A stretch of 64,000 bases of DNA, taken from assembly GCF_019145435.1 (NCBI RefSeq), contig NZ_JAHSTS010000002.1:1770001-1834000 (forward strand). The letters run 5' to 3'. The notes under the pieces are model-generated. The model was given only the letters and a program-made list of their open reading frames with translations, did not search any database and was not told where the DNA came from. Numbering within the stretch: the first letter of the stretch is position 1; every line of letters begins with the position of its first letter. Source of the stretch: Pseudomonas ekonensis. Its GTDB lineage: Bacteria; Pseudomonadota; Gammaproteobacteria; Pseudomonadales; Pseudomonadaceae. The position numbers were made by a program, and so were the translations under genes. This document shows, piece by piece, positions 10,620 to 20,346 of the stretch.

Positions 10620-11351
10620 CTACGCCATCTCCAGCTCCGGCTCGCGGACAAAACGATGGATTTCCCGCTGCCCCGCCGCCGTCAGCTGCAGCGCCCGGGA
10701 CTCGTTGAGCAGCATCAGCCAGCCCGACTGCATGAACAGCTGGAGCAAGGCCGCGCCAAGCGAGCCGCCCATGTGCGGGCGGCGTTCGCTCCAGTCGGGA
10801 CACGCGCAGGCCACCTGCACGTTGCGATGGGCCAGGGCCTGGATGAACACGCCCCGGGCCGCCAGTTGCGTGGCCCCCTTGTGGGTGACCGCGACCCGCT
10901 GCTCGAGCTGCTCGATCCAGCCGGCATCGAGCAGGCTCTGGTACAGGTCGGCGGCCAGCGTGCCGCCCAGGTGGTCATCGCAGAAGCGCGCGCGCAGCAG
11001 CGGCGACGGGGCCGGTCGCGGCCGCAGGATCGGAGCGGTGCGGGTGAGCGCTGGCGGAATGTCCCGGGGGGCGCTGGCGATCGAAGCGCTGGCCAGTGCC
11101 TCGATCGCGGCCCCGACCTCCGGCGCCGCCAGGCGGAAAAAGCGCTTGCGCCCACGGTTCTCGACCTTCAACAGACCACCGGAGGACAACCGCGTCAGGT
11201 GCGCGCTGGCCGAAGACGGCGACAGCCCTGCCAGCAGGGCCAGTTCCTCGGTCTGCCGGGCCGAACCGTCCATCAGCGCCCACATCATCGCGCTGCGCTT
11301 GGGATCGGCCAGCAACGCGGCGATCTGGCTGATGCAAGGTGCATGTTCCAT
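10620..11351 (-). CDS. ArsR-type winged-helix regulator
   Basis: 243-residue regulator with an N-terminal ArsR winged helix (SQIAALLADPKRSAMMWALM, then LSPSSASAHLTRLSSGGLL) and a C-terminal region of unknown function. It contains CACPDWSERRPHMGG and FCDDHLGG, which offer cysteine and histidine side chains but not a clear metal site. The ATG at 11351 is preceded by GGAG at seven bases. It is longer than minimal ArsR proteins (about 100 residues). No obvious target gene lies beside it; it is convergent with the adenine deaminase gene. Confidence 0.8.
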   Translation of the reverse strand: MEHAPCISQIAALLADPKRSAMMWALMDGSARQTEELALLAGLSPSSASAHLTRLSSGGLLKVENRGRKRFFRLAAPEVGAAIEALASASIASAPRDIPPALTRTAPILRPRPAPSPLLRARFCDDHLGGTLAADLYQSLLDAGWIEQLEQRVAVTHKGATQLAARGVFIQALAHRNVQVACACPDWSERRPHMGGSLGAALLQLFMQSGWLMLLNESRALQLTAAGQREIHRFVREPELEMA

Positions 11352-11576
11352 GTATTCACTCCCTGTTGAATCGATTCGACTACTGCCCGCGGGCATCTTG
11401 ACCGGTCAAGGACCGACGGCCAAGGCGCGCCGGCCGCCGTGCAGCGGACCGCTCGCGCAAACGTCCGGACAGGCACGAGGCGAGCGTTAGTATAAGCGCG
11501 ATGGTCGCCGCGTCCCGCGCCGGGACGGGCTGGAGTGGTGATTGATCCTGAGGGAAATTTCTCTATTTGCCTGCGA

Positions 11577-12509
11577 CTAATGATCAATCGTGCGCAAAGC
11601 GGGAAACCGGCTACCCACTTCCGCGCATCGGCTGGCGAGCATCACCCGTAAAAGGTTCACCGGCTTACTCAACTGAGCGCGATGGGCGCACAGCAGATTC
11701 AGCGGAGCCCGCTCGCACAGCAGCTCAGGCAGCAGCACCCGCAGGCGTCCGGCCTCGACATCCGCCGCCACATCCAGCCAGGACTTGTAGGCGATGCCCG
11801 CCCCCGCCACTGCCCACAAGCGCACCACGTCGGCATCGTCGCTGAAGCGGTCGCCGCTGACGGTCAGCCCGACCTCGCGCTTGCCGTCGTGAAAGGTCCA
11901 GTGGTCGTGGGCCCGGCCGCCGAGCATGTACAACAGGCAATTGTGCTGCGCCAGTTGCTCCAGATGGCGCGGCTCCCCGCACCGCTTCAGGTAGGCCGGC
12001 GCGGCGCACAGCACGCGGCGGTTGTCGGCGGCGACGGGCAGCGCCACCAGGCTGGAGTCTTCCGGCTCGCCGTAGCGCAGGGCGATGTCCACCGGTTGCC
12101 GGAACAGGTCGGCGATGCGGTCGCCCAGCAACAGGCGCACGGTGAGCCTGGGGTGTTCGCGCTGGAACTCGTCGAGCCACGGCAGCAGCAGGTTGCGGCC
12201 GAAGTCCGAGGGCGCGGACAACTGCAAGACACCGCTGACCTGATCCTGCCCGCTGGCCAGCAAACGCCGGCCCTCATCCAGACTCCCCAGCGCCGCCCGG
12301 GCGTATTCGAGAAACCCTTCGCCCTCGGCGGTCAGGCGCAGGCTGCGGGTGGAGCGCGCCAGCAGACGAGCGCCCAACTGTCGCTCGATGCGCTTGAGCG
12401 CCGCGCTGGCCACCGCGGCGGACATGTCCATCACCCGGGCCGCCGCCGACAGGCTGCCCAGGTCCGCCGCCCGCACAAACAGCTGCAAGTCATCGAAACG
12501 CAGCATCAT
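11577..12509 (-). CDS. LysR-family regulator
   Basis: 310-residue LysR-type regulator. The winged HTH is MLRFDDLQLFVRAADLGSLS with AAVASAALKRIERQLGARLL, followed by a LysR substrate-binding domain (VSGVLQLSAPSDFGRNLLLP onwards). Two ATG codons in tandem (12509 and 12506) are possible starts. The reading frame stays open far upstream, but that extension is antisense to other genes. It is divergent from the monooxygenase and oxidoreductase genes at 12624-13958 and probably regulates them. Confidence 0.87.
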   Translation of the reverse strand: MMLRFDDLQLFVRAADLGSLSAAARVMDMSAAVASAALKRIERQLGARLLARSTRSLRLTAEGEGFLEYARAALGSLDEGRRLLASGQDQVSGVLQLSAPSDFGRNLLLPWLDEFQREHPRLTVRLLLGDRIADLFRQPVDIALRYGEPEDSSLVALPVAADNRRVLCAAPAYLKRCGEPRHLEQLAQHNCLLYMLGGRAHDHWTFHDGKREVGLTVSGDRFSDDADVVRLWAVAGAGIAYKSWLDVAADVEAGRLRVLLPELLCERAPLNLLCAHRAQLSKPVNLLRVMLASRCAEVGSRFPALRTIDH

Positions 12510-12520
12510 GACCTCGATTA

Positions 12521-12535
12521 TCAATAAAACATTGA
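12521..12535. promoter_or_regulatory. Candidate LysR operator
   Basis: Perfect dyad TCAAT-AAAAC-ATTGA in the 114-base AT-rich divergent promoter between the LysR gene and the ABM-domain gene. Its closeness to the LysR start would suit autoregulation. This is inference from symmetry and position. Confidence 0.5.
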
Positions 12536-12623
12536 AAGAGACTGTTCTTTTAGCCGGTTTTATCGCGCACCGAAATAGCCAATGATCCACCCCATCGAAA
12601 ACATCACGCTTGCGGAGCCGAAC

Positions 12624-12917
12624 ATGTCCCAGCCCTTCACCGCCATCGCCACCCTGATCGCCAAACCCGGCCGGCAAGAGGCCCTCGAACAGCACCTGCG
12701 CGCCCTCATCGCACCGACCCGCGCCGAGGCCGGCTGCAGCCAGTACGACCTGCACCAGGACCTCGCCAACCCGCTGGCCTTCTACATGATCGAACGCTGG
12801 GCCAGCGACGAAGCCCTCCAGGCCCACGATGCCAGCGCCCACATCCAGCATTTCCGGGCGCAGGCCGGTGAGTTCCTCGAACACTTCGAACTCAAGCGCC
12901 TGCGCGCCATCGCCTGA
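12624..12917 (+). CDS. Antibiotic-biosynthesis-monooxygenase (ABM) domain protein
   Basis: 97-residue single-domain ABM protein, a dimeric ferredoxin-like fold used by YgiN-type quinol monooxygenases. The core is AIATLIAKPGRQEALEQHL, then EAGCSQYDLHQDLANP and FYMIERWASDEALQAH. I start it at ATG 12624, preceded by GGAG at six bases. It is followed by an MDR-family reductase 27 bases on. The pair suggests quinone or aromatic redox chemistry under LysR control; the substrate is unknown. Confidence 0.85.
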   Translation: MSQPFTAIATLIAKPGRQEALEQHLRALIAPTRAEAGCSQYDLHQDLANPLAFYMIERWASDEALQAHDASAHIQHFRAQAGEFLEHFELKRLRAIA

Positions 12918-12944
12918 TCCCCTGCCCTTTTCACGGAGCCCCTC

Positions 12945-13958
12945 ATGAAAGCCATCGCCTATTACGCGTCCCTGCCGATCAGCGACGAGAAATCCCTGCA
13001 AGACATCGAACTGCCGGAACCGGTCCCCGGCCCCCGCGACCTGCTGGTGGAAGTCAAGGCCATCTCGGTCAACCCGGTGGACACCAAGGTCCGCCAGAAC
13101 GTGGCGCCGGAAGGCGGCGCGGCGAAAGTGCTGGGCTGGGACGTGGCCGGCACGGTCAAGGCGGTCGGCAGCGAAGTGACCCTGTTCAAGGCCGGCGACA
13201 AGGTGTTCTACGCCGGATCCATCGCCCGGGCCGGGGCCAACAGCGAGCTGCATGTGGTGGATGAGCGGATCGTCGGCCACATGCCCAAGTCCCTGGGGTT
13301 CGCCGAAGCCGCCGCCCTGCCGCTGACGGCCATCACCGCCTGGGAACTGCTGTTCGAACGCCTGCGGATCCGCGAAGGCGCGCAAGACGAAGGCCAGAGC
13401 CTGCTGATCGTCGGCGCGGCCGGCGGCGTCGGTTCGATCCTGACCCAATTGGCCAGCCGCCTGACCGGCCTGACGGTGATCGGCACCGCCTCCCGCCCGC
13501 AGACCCGCGACTGGGTGAGCGCACTGGGCGCCGACCACGTGATCGACCACAGCCAGCCGCTGAGCGAAGCACTCAAGCGCGCCGGCATCGACCACGTGAC
13601 CCATGTCGCCAGCCTGACCCAGACCGACCAGCATCTGGACCAACTGGTCGAGGCCCTGGCGCCGCAAGGCAAACTGGCGCTGATCGACGACCCCAAGGCG
13701 CTGGACGTGACCAAGCTCAAGCGCAAGAGCCTGTCGCTGCACTGGGAGTTCATGTACACCCGTTCGCTGTTCGAGACCGCCGACATGCTCGAACAGCACA
13801 AGCTGCTCAACCGGGTGGCCGGTCTGATTGACGACGGCACCCTGAAGACCACGGTCGGCGAGCACTTCGGCCGCATCACCGCCGCCAACCTGCGCCGCGC
13901 CCACACCCTGCTGGAAAGCGGCAAGGCCAAGGGCAAGATCGTGCTGGAAGGCTTCTGA
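12945..13958 (+). CDS. Zinc-type alcohol dehydrogenase-like / quinone oxidoreductase
   Basis: 337-residue medium-chain dehydrogenase/reductase. An N-terminal GroES-like domain (VKAISVNPVDTKVRQN) is followed by a Rossmann domain with GAAGGVGSILTQLA near residues 157-170. The catalytic-zinc cysteine of true alcohol dehydrogenases is not seen, which fits the ZADH/quinone-oxidoreductase branch using NADPH. The ATG follows CGGAG. It is in one operon with the ABM protein, divergent from a LysR regulator. Confidence 0.87.
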   Translation: MKAIAYYASLPISDEKSLQDIELPEPVPGPRDLLVEVKAISVNPVDTKVRQNVAPEGGAAKVLGWDVAGTVKAVGSEVTLFKAGDKVFYAGSIARAGANSELHVVDERIVGHMPKSLGFAEAAALPLTAITAWELLFERLRIREGAQDEGQSLLIVGAAGGVGSILTQLASRLTGLTVIGTASRPQTRDWVSALGADHVIDHSQPLSEALKRAGIDHVTHVASLTQTDQHLDQLVEALAPQGKLALIDDPKALDVTKLKRKSLSLHWEFMYTRSLFETADMLEQHKLLNRVAGLIDDGTLKTTVGEHFGRITAANLRRAHTLLESGKAKGKIVLEGF

Positions 13959-14095
13959 TCCGGACGGACACCGGTGCCGTCCGACGGCGGGCGGCACCGT
14001 CAGTCCGAGAGTTGACCCTTGTCACAAATGCGATCGCATTCGGGTCTACAATCGAAACCTCTGCGATGCAATCTTTTACGTACGGGAGGTCAGCA

Positions 14096-14269
14096 ATGAA
14101 GATCCTGATAAAAGAAGTGGCAAAGTCCCAGTGGCAAGTCCGTCTTGACCAGCACGCCGTGACATTCCGCAGCGAGGCCGAAGCCTTGGCCTTTACCCGC
14201 ACCCTCGAAGCGCGCCTTCACGCGCCCCACCGGATCCCCGACCCCGGCCAGCAACGCGCCGCCGGCTGA
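14096..14269 (+). CDS. Small DUF2188-like protein
   Basis: 57-residue basic protein. The pattern SQWQVRLDQHAVTFRSEAEA, one aromatic strand followed by an alanine-rich helix, resembles DUF2188-type small proteins. The ATG at 14096 has a very good GGAGG six bases upstream, which is the main reason to call it. It converges with the MFS gene, with 10 bases between the stop codons. Function unknown. Confidence 0.7.
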   Translation: MKILIKEVAKSQWQVRLDQHAVTFRSEAEALAFTRTLEARLHAPHRIPDPGQQRAAG

Positions 14270-14279
14270 AGCCTGCGCC

Positions 14280-15476
14280 TCAGGCCGCGGCCTGCGCCAG
14301 CGCACGGGCATTCTGCAAGCGACGGGTGAACACCGCCGCGCTCACCACCAGCAGTCCGCACAGGCTGATGACCATGGCCATCGGCATCGCGCTGCCGTCG
14401 TGCAGCACGCCGACCAACGCCGCCGCACCGGACGCGACGCTGAATTGCAGGAAACCGAGCATCGCCGACGCGCTGCCCGCCCGGGCGCCCTGGCCGTTCA
14501 TCGCACAGGCCGATGCATTCGGCAGGATGCAGCCGAGGCTGGCGATGCAGATGAACAGCGGAATCAGCAGCGGCCACAGCGCAGCGGTATGCAGCGCGCT
14601 GACCGCCAGCAGCGTCAGCCCCGCCGCCAGGTACACCCAGACCGCGCGCGCCAGCAGGAACGCCGGGCCACGCTTGGCCAACAGCCGCGCATTGACCTGC
14701 GCCACCAAAATGAACCCCGCAGCGTTGGCGCCGAAGAACCAGCCGAAATGCTCGGCCGGGACGCCGTAGAGTTTGATCAGCACGAACGGTGAGCCGGCGA
14801 TGTAGGAAAACATCCCGGCGATGGCGATGCCGCCGGTCAAGGCGTGGCCGAGATAGATCGGATCCTTGATCAGCCGTCCGTACTGACGCAGCGCGCCGGA
14901 CAGCGGCTGACGCGGCACATGGGCCGGCAGACTCTCCGGCAGGCCCAGCGCCACCGCCAGCCCCGCCAGCGCGCTGAAGCCGGTCAGCGCCAAGAAGATC
15001 GACTGCCACCCCGTGGTGTTGACCAACAGGCCGCCGAGCATCGGCGCCAGGATCGGCGCCAGCCCCATCACCAGCATCAATTGCGAAAAGACCTTGGCCG
15101 CCCCCACCGCGTCGCACTTGTCGCTGACCACCGCCCGGGAAATCACCATCCCCGCGCAACCGCCGAGCGCCTGCACGAACCGCGCGCCGATCAGCCATTC
15201 CAGGCTCGGCGCATAGGCGCACGCCAGGGAGGCGACGGTGAACAGGCCGATGCCGGTGAGCAGCGGCATGCGCCGGCCGAAACGGTCGGCCACCGGGCCG
15301 TACAGCAACTGGCCGAAGGACAGCCCGAGGAAATACGCCGCCAACGTCAGCTGAACGTGTTTCTCATCGGTGCCGAACGCTTGCGCCATGGACGGGAAGG
15401 CCGGCAGATAGAAGTCGATCGCCAGCGGGCCGAAGGCGCTCAAGGCACCGAGAATCAGAATTGTACGCAGGTTCAT
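14280..15476 (-). CDS. Bcr/CflA-family MFS drug exporter
   Basis: 398-residue 12-TM major facilitator of the DHA1 Bcr/CflA type, a proton-driven drug efflux pump in the inner membrane. The N-terminus, MNLRTILILGALSAFGPLAI then DFYLPAFPSMAQAFG, is characteristic, as is the loop 2-3 motif YGPVADRFGRRMPLL. I start it at the ATG at 15476; the frame is open further upstream without a good start. It lies downstream of the copper chaperone on the same strand, 104 bases apart, and may be partly co-transcribed. Confidence 0.9.
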   Translation of the reverse strand: MNLRTILILGALSAFGPLAIDFYLPAFPSMAQAFGTDEKHVQLTLAAYFLGLSFGQLLYGPVADRFGRRMPLLTGIGLFTVASLACAYAPSLEWLIGARFVQALGGCAGMVISRAVVSDKCDAVGAAKVFSQLMLVMGLAPILAPMLGGLLVNTTGWQSIFLALTGFSALAGLAVALGLPESLPAHVPRQPLSGALRQYGRLIKDPIYLGHALTGGIAIAGMFSYIAGSPFVLIKLYGVPAEHFGWFFGANAAGFILVAQVNARLLAKRGPAFLLARAVWVYLAAGLTLLAVSALHTAALWPLLIPLFICIASLGCILPNASACAMNGQGARAGSASAMLGFLQFSVASGAAALVGVLHDGSAMPMAMVISLCGLLVVSAAVFTRRLQNARALAQAAA

Positions 15477-15580
15477 CAGGCATCCAGGTCGGGCTAGGTG
15501 TCGGGCATGGGACAAGCCCGACAGTCTAGCCGCGCCGGGACGCCTCGGACAGTCCGGTAGCTCGCTATCTATCGAACCGG

Positions 15581-15778
15581 TCAGGCGACCTTGACGGCGT
15601 AGCCTTCCTCGCTGATGGCGGCGATCACCTGTTCGGCGCTCAGCGCGCTTTCGACGCCGACTTCCCTGGCCGCCAGATCGACCCGCACGCTGGCGGCGGG
15701 ATCCTTGCTCTGCACCGCCTGGGTGATGGCCCGGACGCAGTGACCGCAGGACATGCCTTCTACCGTGAACACTTGCAT
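15581..15778 (-). CDS. copZ: CopZ-like copper chaperone (HMA domain)
   Basis: 65-residue single heavy-metal-associated domain with the Cu(I)-binding motif GMSCGHC at residues 8-14. It carries cytosolic copper, probably to the CopA ATPase encoded at 16508. The ATG is preceded by AGGAG at seven bases. A CueR-type promoter lies directly upstream (15811-15841), giving copper induction together with copA. Length is typical. Confidence 0.9.
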   Translation of the reverse strand: MQVFTVEGMSCGHCVRAITQAVQSKDPAASVRVDLAAREVGVESALSAEQVIAAISEEGYAVKVA

Positions 15779-15810
15779 GGAACGACTCCTTTTCGAGTGA
15801 GGTTGCCGGC

Positions 15811-15841
15811 AGTCTCAGGCTTGCCACCATGGCAAGGTCAA
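15811..15841 (-). promoter_or_regulatory. CueR-type promoter of copZ
   Basis: Minus-strand -35 TTGACC (15836-15841) and -10 GAGACT (15811-15816) are spaced 19 bp apart around the perfect dyad CTTGCC-ACCAT-GGCAAG (15820-15836). The dyad matches the one before copA, so the same MerR regulator, CueR (18898), should bind both. Confidence 0.85.
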
Positions 15842-15928
15842 GTTCTGCGAACAACTGCCGGGCTGGCAATCGACGCTTCAGTCGGCCAAGCTGCGTACAT
15901 CAATGACTCGATTTCAGGAGATTCAGCC

Positions 15929-16312
15929 ATGCGCTGGTCAGTTTTCAGCCTGTTTGGCTTCCTCAGTCTCTTTGCCGCGATCCCTTCGGCGCACGCCGCC
16001 GCCGAGGATTACGGGGTGCTGATCATTTCCCGCGAGCGCCTGGAAGTGTCGACCTCCTGCGAGATCGGCATCTACATCCAGGATCAACTGTCGGCGCGGC
16101 TGTTCCAGGAACAGAGCACCTCGTTCAACCTGCCGCCGGGCACCGTGTCGCTGCGCCTGAAACTGCTGCCGGGGCAAATGCCGGGCTGCAATCCGGGCAT
16201 GCTGGCGCCGGGCTCCCAGGAGATCACGCTCAAGGCCGGCGACGTGCAGAAATACCGGATCGCCATGACCCGCGCCGGCATGTACCTCAAGCGCACCGGC
16301 CTGGGCTACTGA
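15929..16312 (+). CDS. Hypothetical periplasmic protein
   Basis: 127-residue exported protein. It has a clear signal peptide (MRWSVFSLFGFLSLFAAIPS, ending AHA-A), then a compact domain with two cysteines (STSCEIG and PGCNPG) that could form a disulfide. I do not recognise a family. The ATG at 15929 follows AGGAG at eight bases. It lies between copZ and copA, but no CueR box points into it, so a copper role is only suggested by location. Confidence 0.7.
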   Translation: MRWSVFSLFGFLSLFAAIPSAHAAAEDYGVLIISRERLEVSTSCEIGIYIQDQLSARLFQEQSTSFNLPPGTVSLRLKLLPGQMPGCNPGMLAPGSQEITLKAGDVQKYRIAMTRAGMYLKRTGLGY

Positions 16313-16330
16313 GGCTCAGTTCCTGCTTTG

Positions 16331-16398
16331 CGGCCAGCAGGCTGGCTCCCACGAGTGCTCTGCGCGATCCCCTGTAGGAGCCAGCCTGCTGGCGATAG
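16331..16398. repeat. REPIN
   Basis: Two inverted REP cores, GGCCAGCAGGCTGGCTCCCA and TAGGAGCCAGCCTGCTGGCG, face each other across about 25 bases. It lies between the hypothetical periplasmic gene and copA. Confidence 0.8.
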
Positions 16399-16446
16399 GG
16401 CCCCCAAGGGCACCGCAGCCCCCTGCGACAACCTGGCGATTGGCGC

Positions 16447-16477
16447 TTGACCTTGCCCGCATGGCAAGGTTGATCCT
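16447..16477 (+). promoter_or_regulatory. CueR-type promoter of copA
   Basis: The -35 TTGACC (16447-16452) and the -10 GATCCT (16472-16477) are 19 bp apart around the perfect dyad CCTTGCC-CGCAT-GGCAAGG (16451-16469). This is the standard arrangement of copper-responsive CueR promoters and lies 31 bases before the copA start. Confidence 0.88.
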
Positions 16478-16507
16478 TGTAGGCATCCACTACAGGGAGT
16501 ACGACCG

Positions 16508-18901
16508 ATGTCCGAATCAACCACCTTCGACCTGCCCATCGCGGGCATGACCTGCGCCAGCTGCGCCGGCCGGGTCGAGCGGGCCTTGAGCAAGGTCAGC
16601 GGCGCCAGCGCCGTGAGCGTCAACCTCGCCACCGAGCAGGCCCGCGTGCAGGCGCCGGGCGACAGCCTGCCGGCGCTGATCGATGCCGTGGCGCACGCCG
16701 GCTACAGCGTGCCGCAGCAGACGCTGGAGCTGAGCATCGAGGGCATGACCTGCGCCTCCTGCGTCGGCCGGGTCGAACGCGCGTTGGGCAAGGTCGCGGG
16801 GGTGAAGCGCGTCAGCGTCAACCTCGCCAACGAACGGGCCCACCTGGAGCTGCTCGGCGCCGTCGACCCGCAGAGCCTGATCGCCGCCGTGAGCAAGGCT
16901 GGCTATTCGGCCAGCGTCTTCGAGCTTGAGCATCCCCCCGCCGACACCCAACAACAACGCCTGAACCATGAGCGCTGGGCGCTGTTCTGCGCCATCGCCC
17001 TGGCCTTGCCGCTGGTGCTGCCGATGCTGCTGCAACCGTTCGGCGTGCACTGGATGCTGCCGGCCTGGGCGCAGTTCGCCCTCGCCACCCCGGTGCAGTT
17101 CATCTTCGGTGCGCGGTTCTACAAGGCGGCCTGGAAAGCCGTGCGTGCCGGGGCCGGCAACATGGACTTGCTGGTGGCCCTGGGCACCAGCGCCGGTTAC
17201 GGCCTGAGCGTGTACGAATGGGCCACCGCCGCCGGGCGCATGCCGCACCTGTACTTCGAGGCGTCGGCGGTGGTCATCGCCCTGGTGCTGCTGGGCAAAT
17301 ACCTGGAAAGCCGCGCCAAGCGCCAGACCGCCAGCGCCATCCGCGCGCTGGAGGCGCTGCGGCCCGAGCGTGCCGTCCAGGTCGTCGACGGCCGCGAGCA
17401 GGAGGTGGCCATCAGCACCCTGCGCCTCGACGACATCGTGCTGGTCAAACCCGGCGAGCGTTTCCCGGTGGACGGCGAAGTGCTCGAAGGCCAGAGCCAT
17501 GCCGACGAAGCGCTGATCAGCGGCGAAAGCCTGCCGGTGCCCAAACGGCCGGGGGACACGGTCACCGGCGGCGCCATCAACGGCGAGGGCCGCTTGCTGG
17601 TGCGCACCACCGCCCTCGGCGCCGAAAGCGTGCTGGCCCGCATCATCCGCCTGGTGGAGGACGCCCAGGCGGCCAAGGCGCCGATCCAGAAACTGGTGGA
17701 CAAGGTCAGCCAGGTGTTCGTGCCCGCCGTGCTGGTGCTGGCGCTGGCCACGCTGGTCGGCTGGTGGCTGTACGGCGCACCGCTGGAGACCGCGCTGATC
17801 AACGCCGTCGCCGTACTGGTGATCGCCTGCCCGTGCGCCCTCGGCCTGGCCACGCCCACCGCGATCATGGCCGGCACCGGCGTGGCGGCGCGCCACGGGA
17901 TCCTGATCAAGGACGCCGAGGCGCTGGAGCGGGCCCATGAGGTCAACGCCGTGGTCTTCGACAAGACCGGCACCCTGACCTCCGGCACACCGCGCATCGC
18001 CCATTTCAGCGCACTGGACGGTGACGAAGACACCTTGCTCAAACAGGCCGGCGCCCTGCAGCGCGGCAGCGAACACCCGTTGGCCAAAGCCGTGCTGGAC
18101 ACCTGCGCCGAACGCCGGCTGAACGTGCCGGACGTCAGCGACAGCCAGTCCCTGACCGGCCGCGGCATCGCCGGCCACCTCGACGGACGGCGCCTGGCCC
18201 TGGGCAACCGCCGCCTGCTGGAGGAAAGCGGGCTGGGCGCCGGCACGCTGGCCGACGCCGCCAGCGCCTGGGAGGCCGAAGGCCGCACCCTGTCGTGGCT
18301 GATCGAGCAAGGCCCCGAACCCCGTGTGCTCGGCCTGTTCGCCTTCGGCGACACCCTCAAGCCCGGCGCCCTGCCCGCCGTGCAGCGCTTGGCCGCAGAA
18401 GGCATCCACAGCCACCTGCTGACCGGCGACAACCGCGGCAGCGCCCGGGCGGTCGCCGAGGCGTTGGGCATCGAGAGCGTGCACGCCGAAGTGCTGCCGG
18501 CGGACAAGGCCGCCACGGTCGCCGAGCTGAAGAAGTCCGGCGTGGTCGCGATGGTCGGCGACGGCATCAACGACGCCCCGGCCCTGGCCGCCGCCGACAT
18601 CGGCATCGCCATGGGCGGCGGCACCGACGTGGCCATGCACGCGGCCGGCATCACCCTGATGCGCGGCGATCCGCGCCTGGTGCCGGCGGCCCTGCAGATC
18701 AGCCGCAAGACCTACGCCAAGATCCGCCAGAACCTGTTCTGGGCCTTCGTCTACAACCTGATCGGCATCCCGCTGGCGGCGTTCGGCCTGCTCAACCCGG
18801 TGCTGGCCGGCGCGGCGATGGCGCTGTCCAGCGTCAGCGTGGTGAGCAATGCGCTACTGTTGAAGACCTGGCAACCCGAGGATCCGGAGGACAACCGATG
18901 A
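16508..18901 (+). CDS. copA: Copper-translocating P1B-type ATPase
   Basis: 797-residue inner-membrane Cu(I) exporter. Two N-terminal HMA domains carry GMTCASC (near residues 13-19 and 79-85). The ion-binding CPC (about 441-443) lies in [14 protein letters not shown], the phosphorylated aspartate is in DKTGTLTSG (D485) and the hinge is [10 protein letters not shown]. Eight TM helices are expected. Length and domain order are complete. It is driven by a CueR promoter and its stop overlaps the cueR start (ATGA), so regulator and pump are translationally coupled. Confidence 0.95.
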   Translation: MSESTTFDLPIAGMTCASCAGRVERALSKVSGASAVSVNLATEQARVQAPGDSLPALIDAVAHAGYSVPQQTLELSIEGMTCASCVGRVERALGKVAGVKRVSVNLANERAHLELLGAVDPQSLIAAVSKAGYSASVFELEHPPADTQQQRLNHERWALFCAIALALPLVLPMLLQPFGVHWMLPAWAQFALATPVQFIFGARFYKAAWKAVRAGAGNMDLLVALGTSAGYGLSVYEWATAAGRMPHLYFEASAVVIALVLLGKYLESRAKRQTASAIRALEALRPERAVQVVDGREQEVAISTLRLDDIVLVKPGERFPVDGEVLEGQSHADEALISGESLPVPKRPGDTVTGGAINGEGRLLVRTTALGAESVLARIIRLVEDAQAAKAPIQKLVDKVSQVFVPAVLVLALATLVGWWLYGAPLETALINAVAVLVIACPCALGLATPTAIMAGTGVAARHGILIKDAEALERAHEVNAVVFDKTGTLTSGTPRIAHFSALDGDEDTLLKQAGALQRGSEHPLAKAVLDTCAERRLNVPDVSDSQSLTGRGIAGHLDGRRLALGNRRLLEESGLGAGTLADAASAWEAEGRTLSWLIEQGPEPRVLGLFAFGDTLKPGALPAVQRLAAEGIHSHLLTGDNRGSARAVAEALGIESVHAEVLPADKAATVAELKKSGVVAMVGDGINDAPALAAADIGIAMGGGTDVAMHAAGITLMRGDPRLVPAALQISRKTYAKIRQNLFWAFVYNLIGIPLAAFGLLNPVLAGAAMALSSVSVVSNALLLKTWQPEDPEDNR

Positions 18902-19311
18902 ACATCGGCCAAGCGGCCCGCCACAGCGGCCTGAGCGCGAAGATGATCCGCTACTACGAGTCGATCGGCCTGCTCCAGGCGGCCCACCGCACCGACAGCG
19001 GCTATCGGGTCTACGGCGACGGCGACCTGCACACCCTGGCGTTCATCAAGCGCTCGCGCGACCTGGGCTTCTCGCTGGAGGAAGTCGGCAAGCTGCTGAC
19101 CCTATGGCAAGACCGCCAGCGCGCCAGCGCCGACGTCAAAGCCCTGGCCCGCCAGCACATCGACGAGCTGAACCAGAAGATCCGCGAACTGGGCGAACTG
19201 CGCGACACCCTGCAGGATCTGGTGGAGCACTGCCACGGCGACCACCGCCCGGATTGCCCGATCCTCAAGGAACTGGCCTCCGGGTGTTGCGCGCAGCCGG
19301 CCCGCGCCTGA
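18898..19311 (+). CDS. cueR: Copper-responsive MerR regulator
   Basis: 137-residue MerR-family copper sensor. The HTH is [20 protein letters not shown]; the dimerisation helix is followed by a metal loop with cysteines in [18 protein letters not shown], as in CueR, then a GCC tail. It binds Cu(I) and activates copA and copZ through the dyads at 15820 and 16451. Its start overlaps the copA stop by four bases, so copper induction should also raise its own level. It might also respond to silver or gold. Confidence 0.92.
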   Translation: MNIGQAARHSGLSAKMIRYYESIGLLQAAHRTDSGYRVYGDGDLHTLAFIKRSRDLGFSLEEVGKLLTLWQDRQRASADVKALARQHIDELNQKIRELGELRDTLQDLVEHCHGDHRPDCPILKELASGCCAQPARA

Positions 19312-19317
19312 GGCCCG

Positions 19318-19395
19318 TCGCCAGCGGGCCGGGGCTCCCGCATTGGCATCGTGATCCACACATATCCCTGTAGGAGCCAGCCTGCTGGCGATGGC
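19318..19395. repeat. Degenerate REPIN
   Basis: A degraded left REP (TCGCCAGCGGGCCGGGGCTCC) faces an intact right REP (GTAGGAGCCAGCCTGCTGGC). It lies between cueR and the convergent RIO kinase gene. Confidence 0.65.
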
Positions 19396-19411
19396 TTCAA
19401 CCCGGCAGGCA

Positions 19412-19435
19412 CAAAAAACCCGGCCGAAGCCGGGT
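19412..19435 (-). terminator. Terminator of the RIO kinase gene
   Basis: Perfect 7-bp stem ACCCGGC / GCCGGGT with a CGAA tetraloop; on the minus strand it is followed by TTTTTT. It lies about 15 bases past the kinase stop codon. Confidence 0.85.
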
Positions 19436-19449
19436 CTCGGGTCACGCGG

Positions 19450-20346
19450 TCACTGCATCCATGGCGGCGTCGGCGGCTCGTCGGACTTGCCCGGCGGGGC
19501 GTCCTCCGCTTCGCGCATGGCCCGGCGGCGTTCCTCGTCGCGGCGCGCCGCTTCGATCTCGCGCATCACGCCGCCGACGTCCGCCAGCTCTTCGGAGTCG
19601 GCGAACTCACCGGTCAGCACGCTGCCCGGATGCAAGGTGCCGGCCTCGTAGAGCGCCCACATTTCCTTGGCGTAGCGGGTCTTCTTCAGCTCCGGGGCGA
19701 ACCGGCCGAAGTACGACGCCATGTTGCCGACGTCCCGCTCCAGCATGCTGAAGGCGTGGTTGTTGCCCGCCGCGTCCACCGCCTGCGGCAGGTCGATGAT
19801 GACCGGCCCGGTCGGCGCCAGCAGCACGTTGAACTCCGACAGGTCGCCGTGCACCAGGCCGGCACACAGCATCAGCACGATCTGCGAGATCAGGAACGCG
19901 TGGTACTCGCGGGCCTGGTCCGGCTCCAGCACCACATCGTTGAGCCGCGGGGCCGCGTCGCCGTGCTCGTCGGCCACCAGCTCCATCAGCAGCACGCCCT
20001 CCAGGAAGTCGTACGGCTTGGGCACCCGCACCCCGGCGTTGGCCAGGCGGAACAGCGCCGCGACCTCGGCGTTCTGCCAGGCGTCCTCGGCCTCCTTGCG
20101 CCCGAACTTCGAGCCCTTGGCCATCGCCCGGGCCTGTCGGCTGTTGCGCACCTTGCGGCCTTCCTGGTACTCGGCCGCCTGACGGAAACTGCGTTTGTTC
20201 GCCTCCTTGTAGACCTTGGCGCAACGTAACTGATTGCCGCAGCGCACCACATAAACAGCTGCTTCTTTGCCGCTCATGAGCGGGCGCAGCACTTCGTCGA
20301 CCAGACCGTCCTCGATCAGGGGTTCAATGCGTTTTGGAGTCTTCAT
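19450..20346 (-). CDS. RIO1-type serine kinase (PA4780 family)
   Basis: 298-residue atypical protein kinase of the RIO family. Visible sites are the ATP-binding lysine in CAKVYKE (K44), the catalytic loop [11 protein letters not shown] (H166, D168) and the metal-binding aspartate in IIDLPQA (D185). The C-terminal 50 residues are charged and proline-rich. Archaeal and eukaryotic RIO kinases act in ribosome maturation; the substrate of the pseudomonad type is unknown. The gene is followed by a clear terminator and its position beside copA-cueR matches P. aeruginosa. Confidence 0.85.
   Translation of the reverse strand: MKTPKRIEPLIEDGLVDEVLRPLMSGKEAAVYVVRCGNQLRCAKVYKEANKRSFRQAAEYQEGRKVRNSRQARAMAKGSKFGRKEAEDAWQNAEVAALFRLANAGVRVPKPYDFLEGVLLMELVADEHGDAAPRLNDVVLEPDQAREYHAFLISQIVLMLCAGLVHGDLSEFNVLLAPTGPVIIDLPQAVDAAGNNHAFSMLERDVGNMASYFGRFAPELKKTRYAKEMWALYEAGTLHPGSVLTGEFADSEELADVGGVMREIEAARRDEERRRAMREAEDAPPGKSDEPPTPPWMQ

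Noticed and set aside
12510..13997. Open minus-strand extension of the LysR frame over the ABM and oxidoreductase genes
   Set aside because: It is antisense to two well-supported genes, is Gly/Gln/Val-rich in the way of high-GC shadow frames, and the LysR domain has a proper ATG at 12509.
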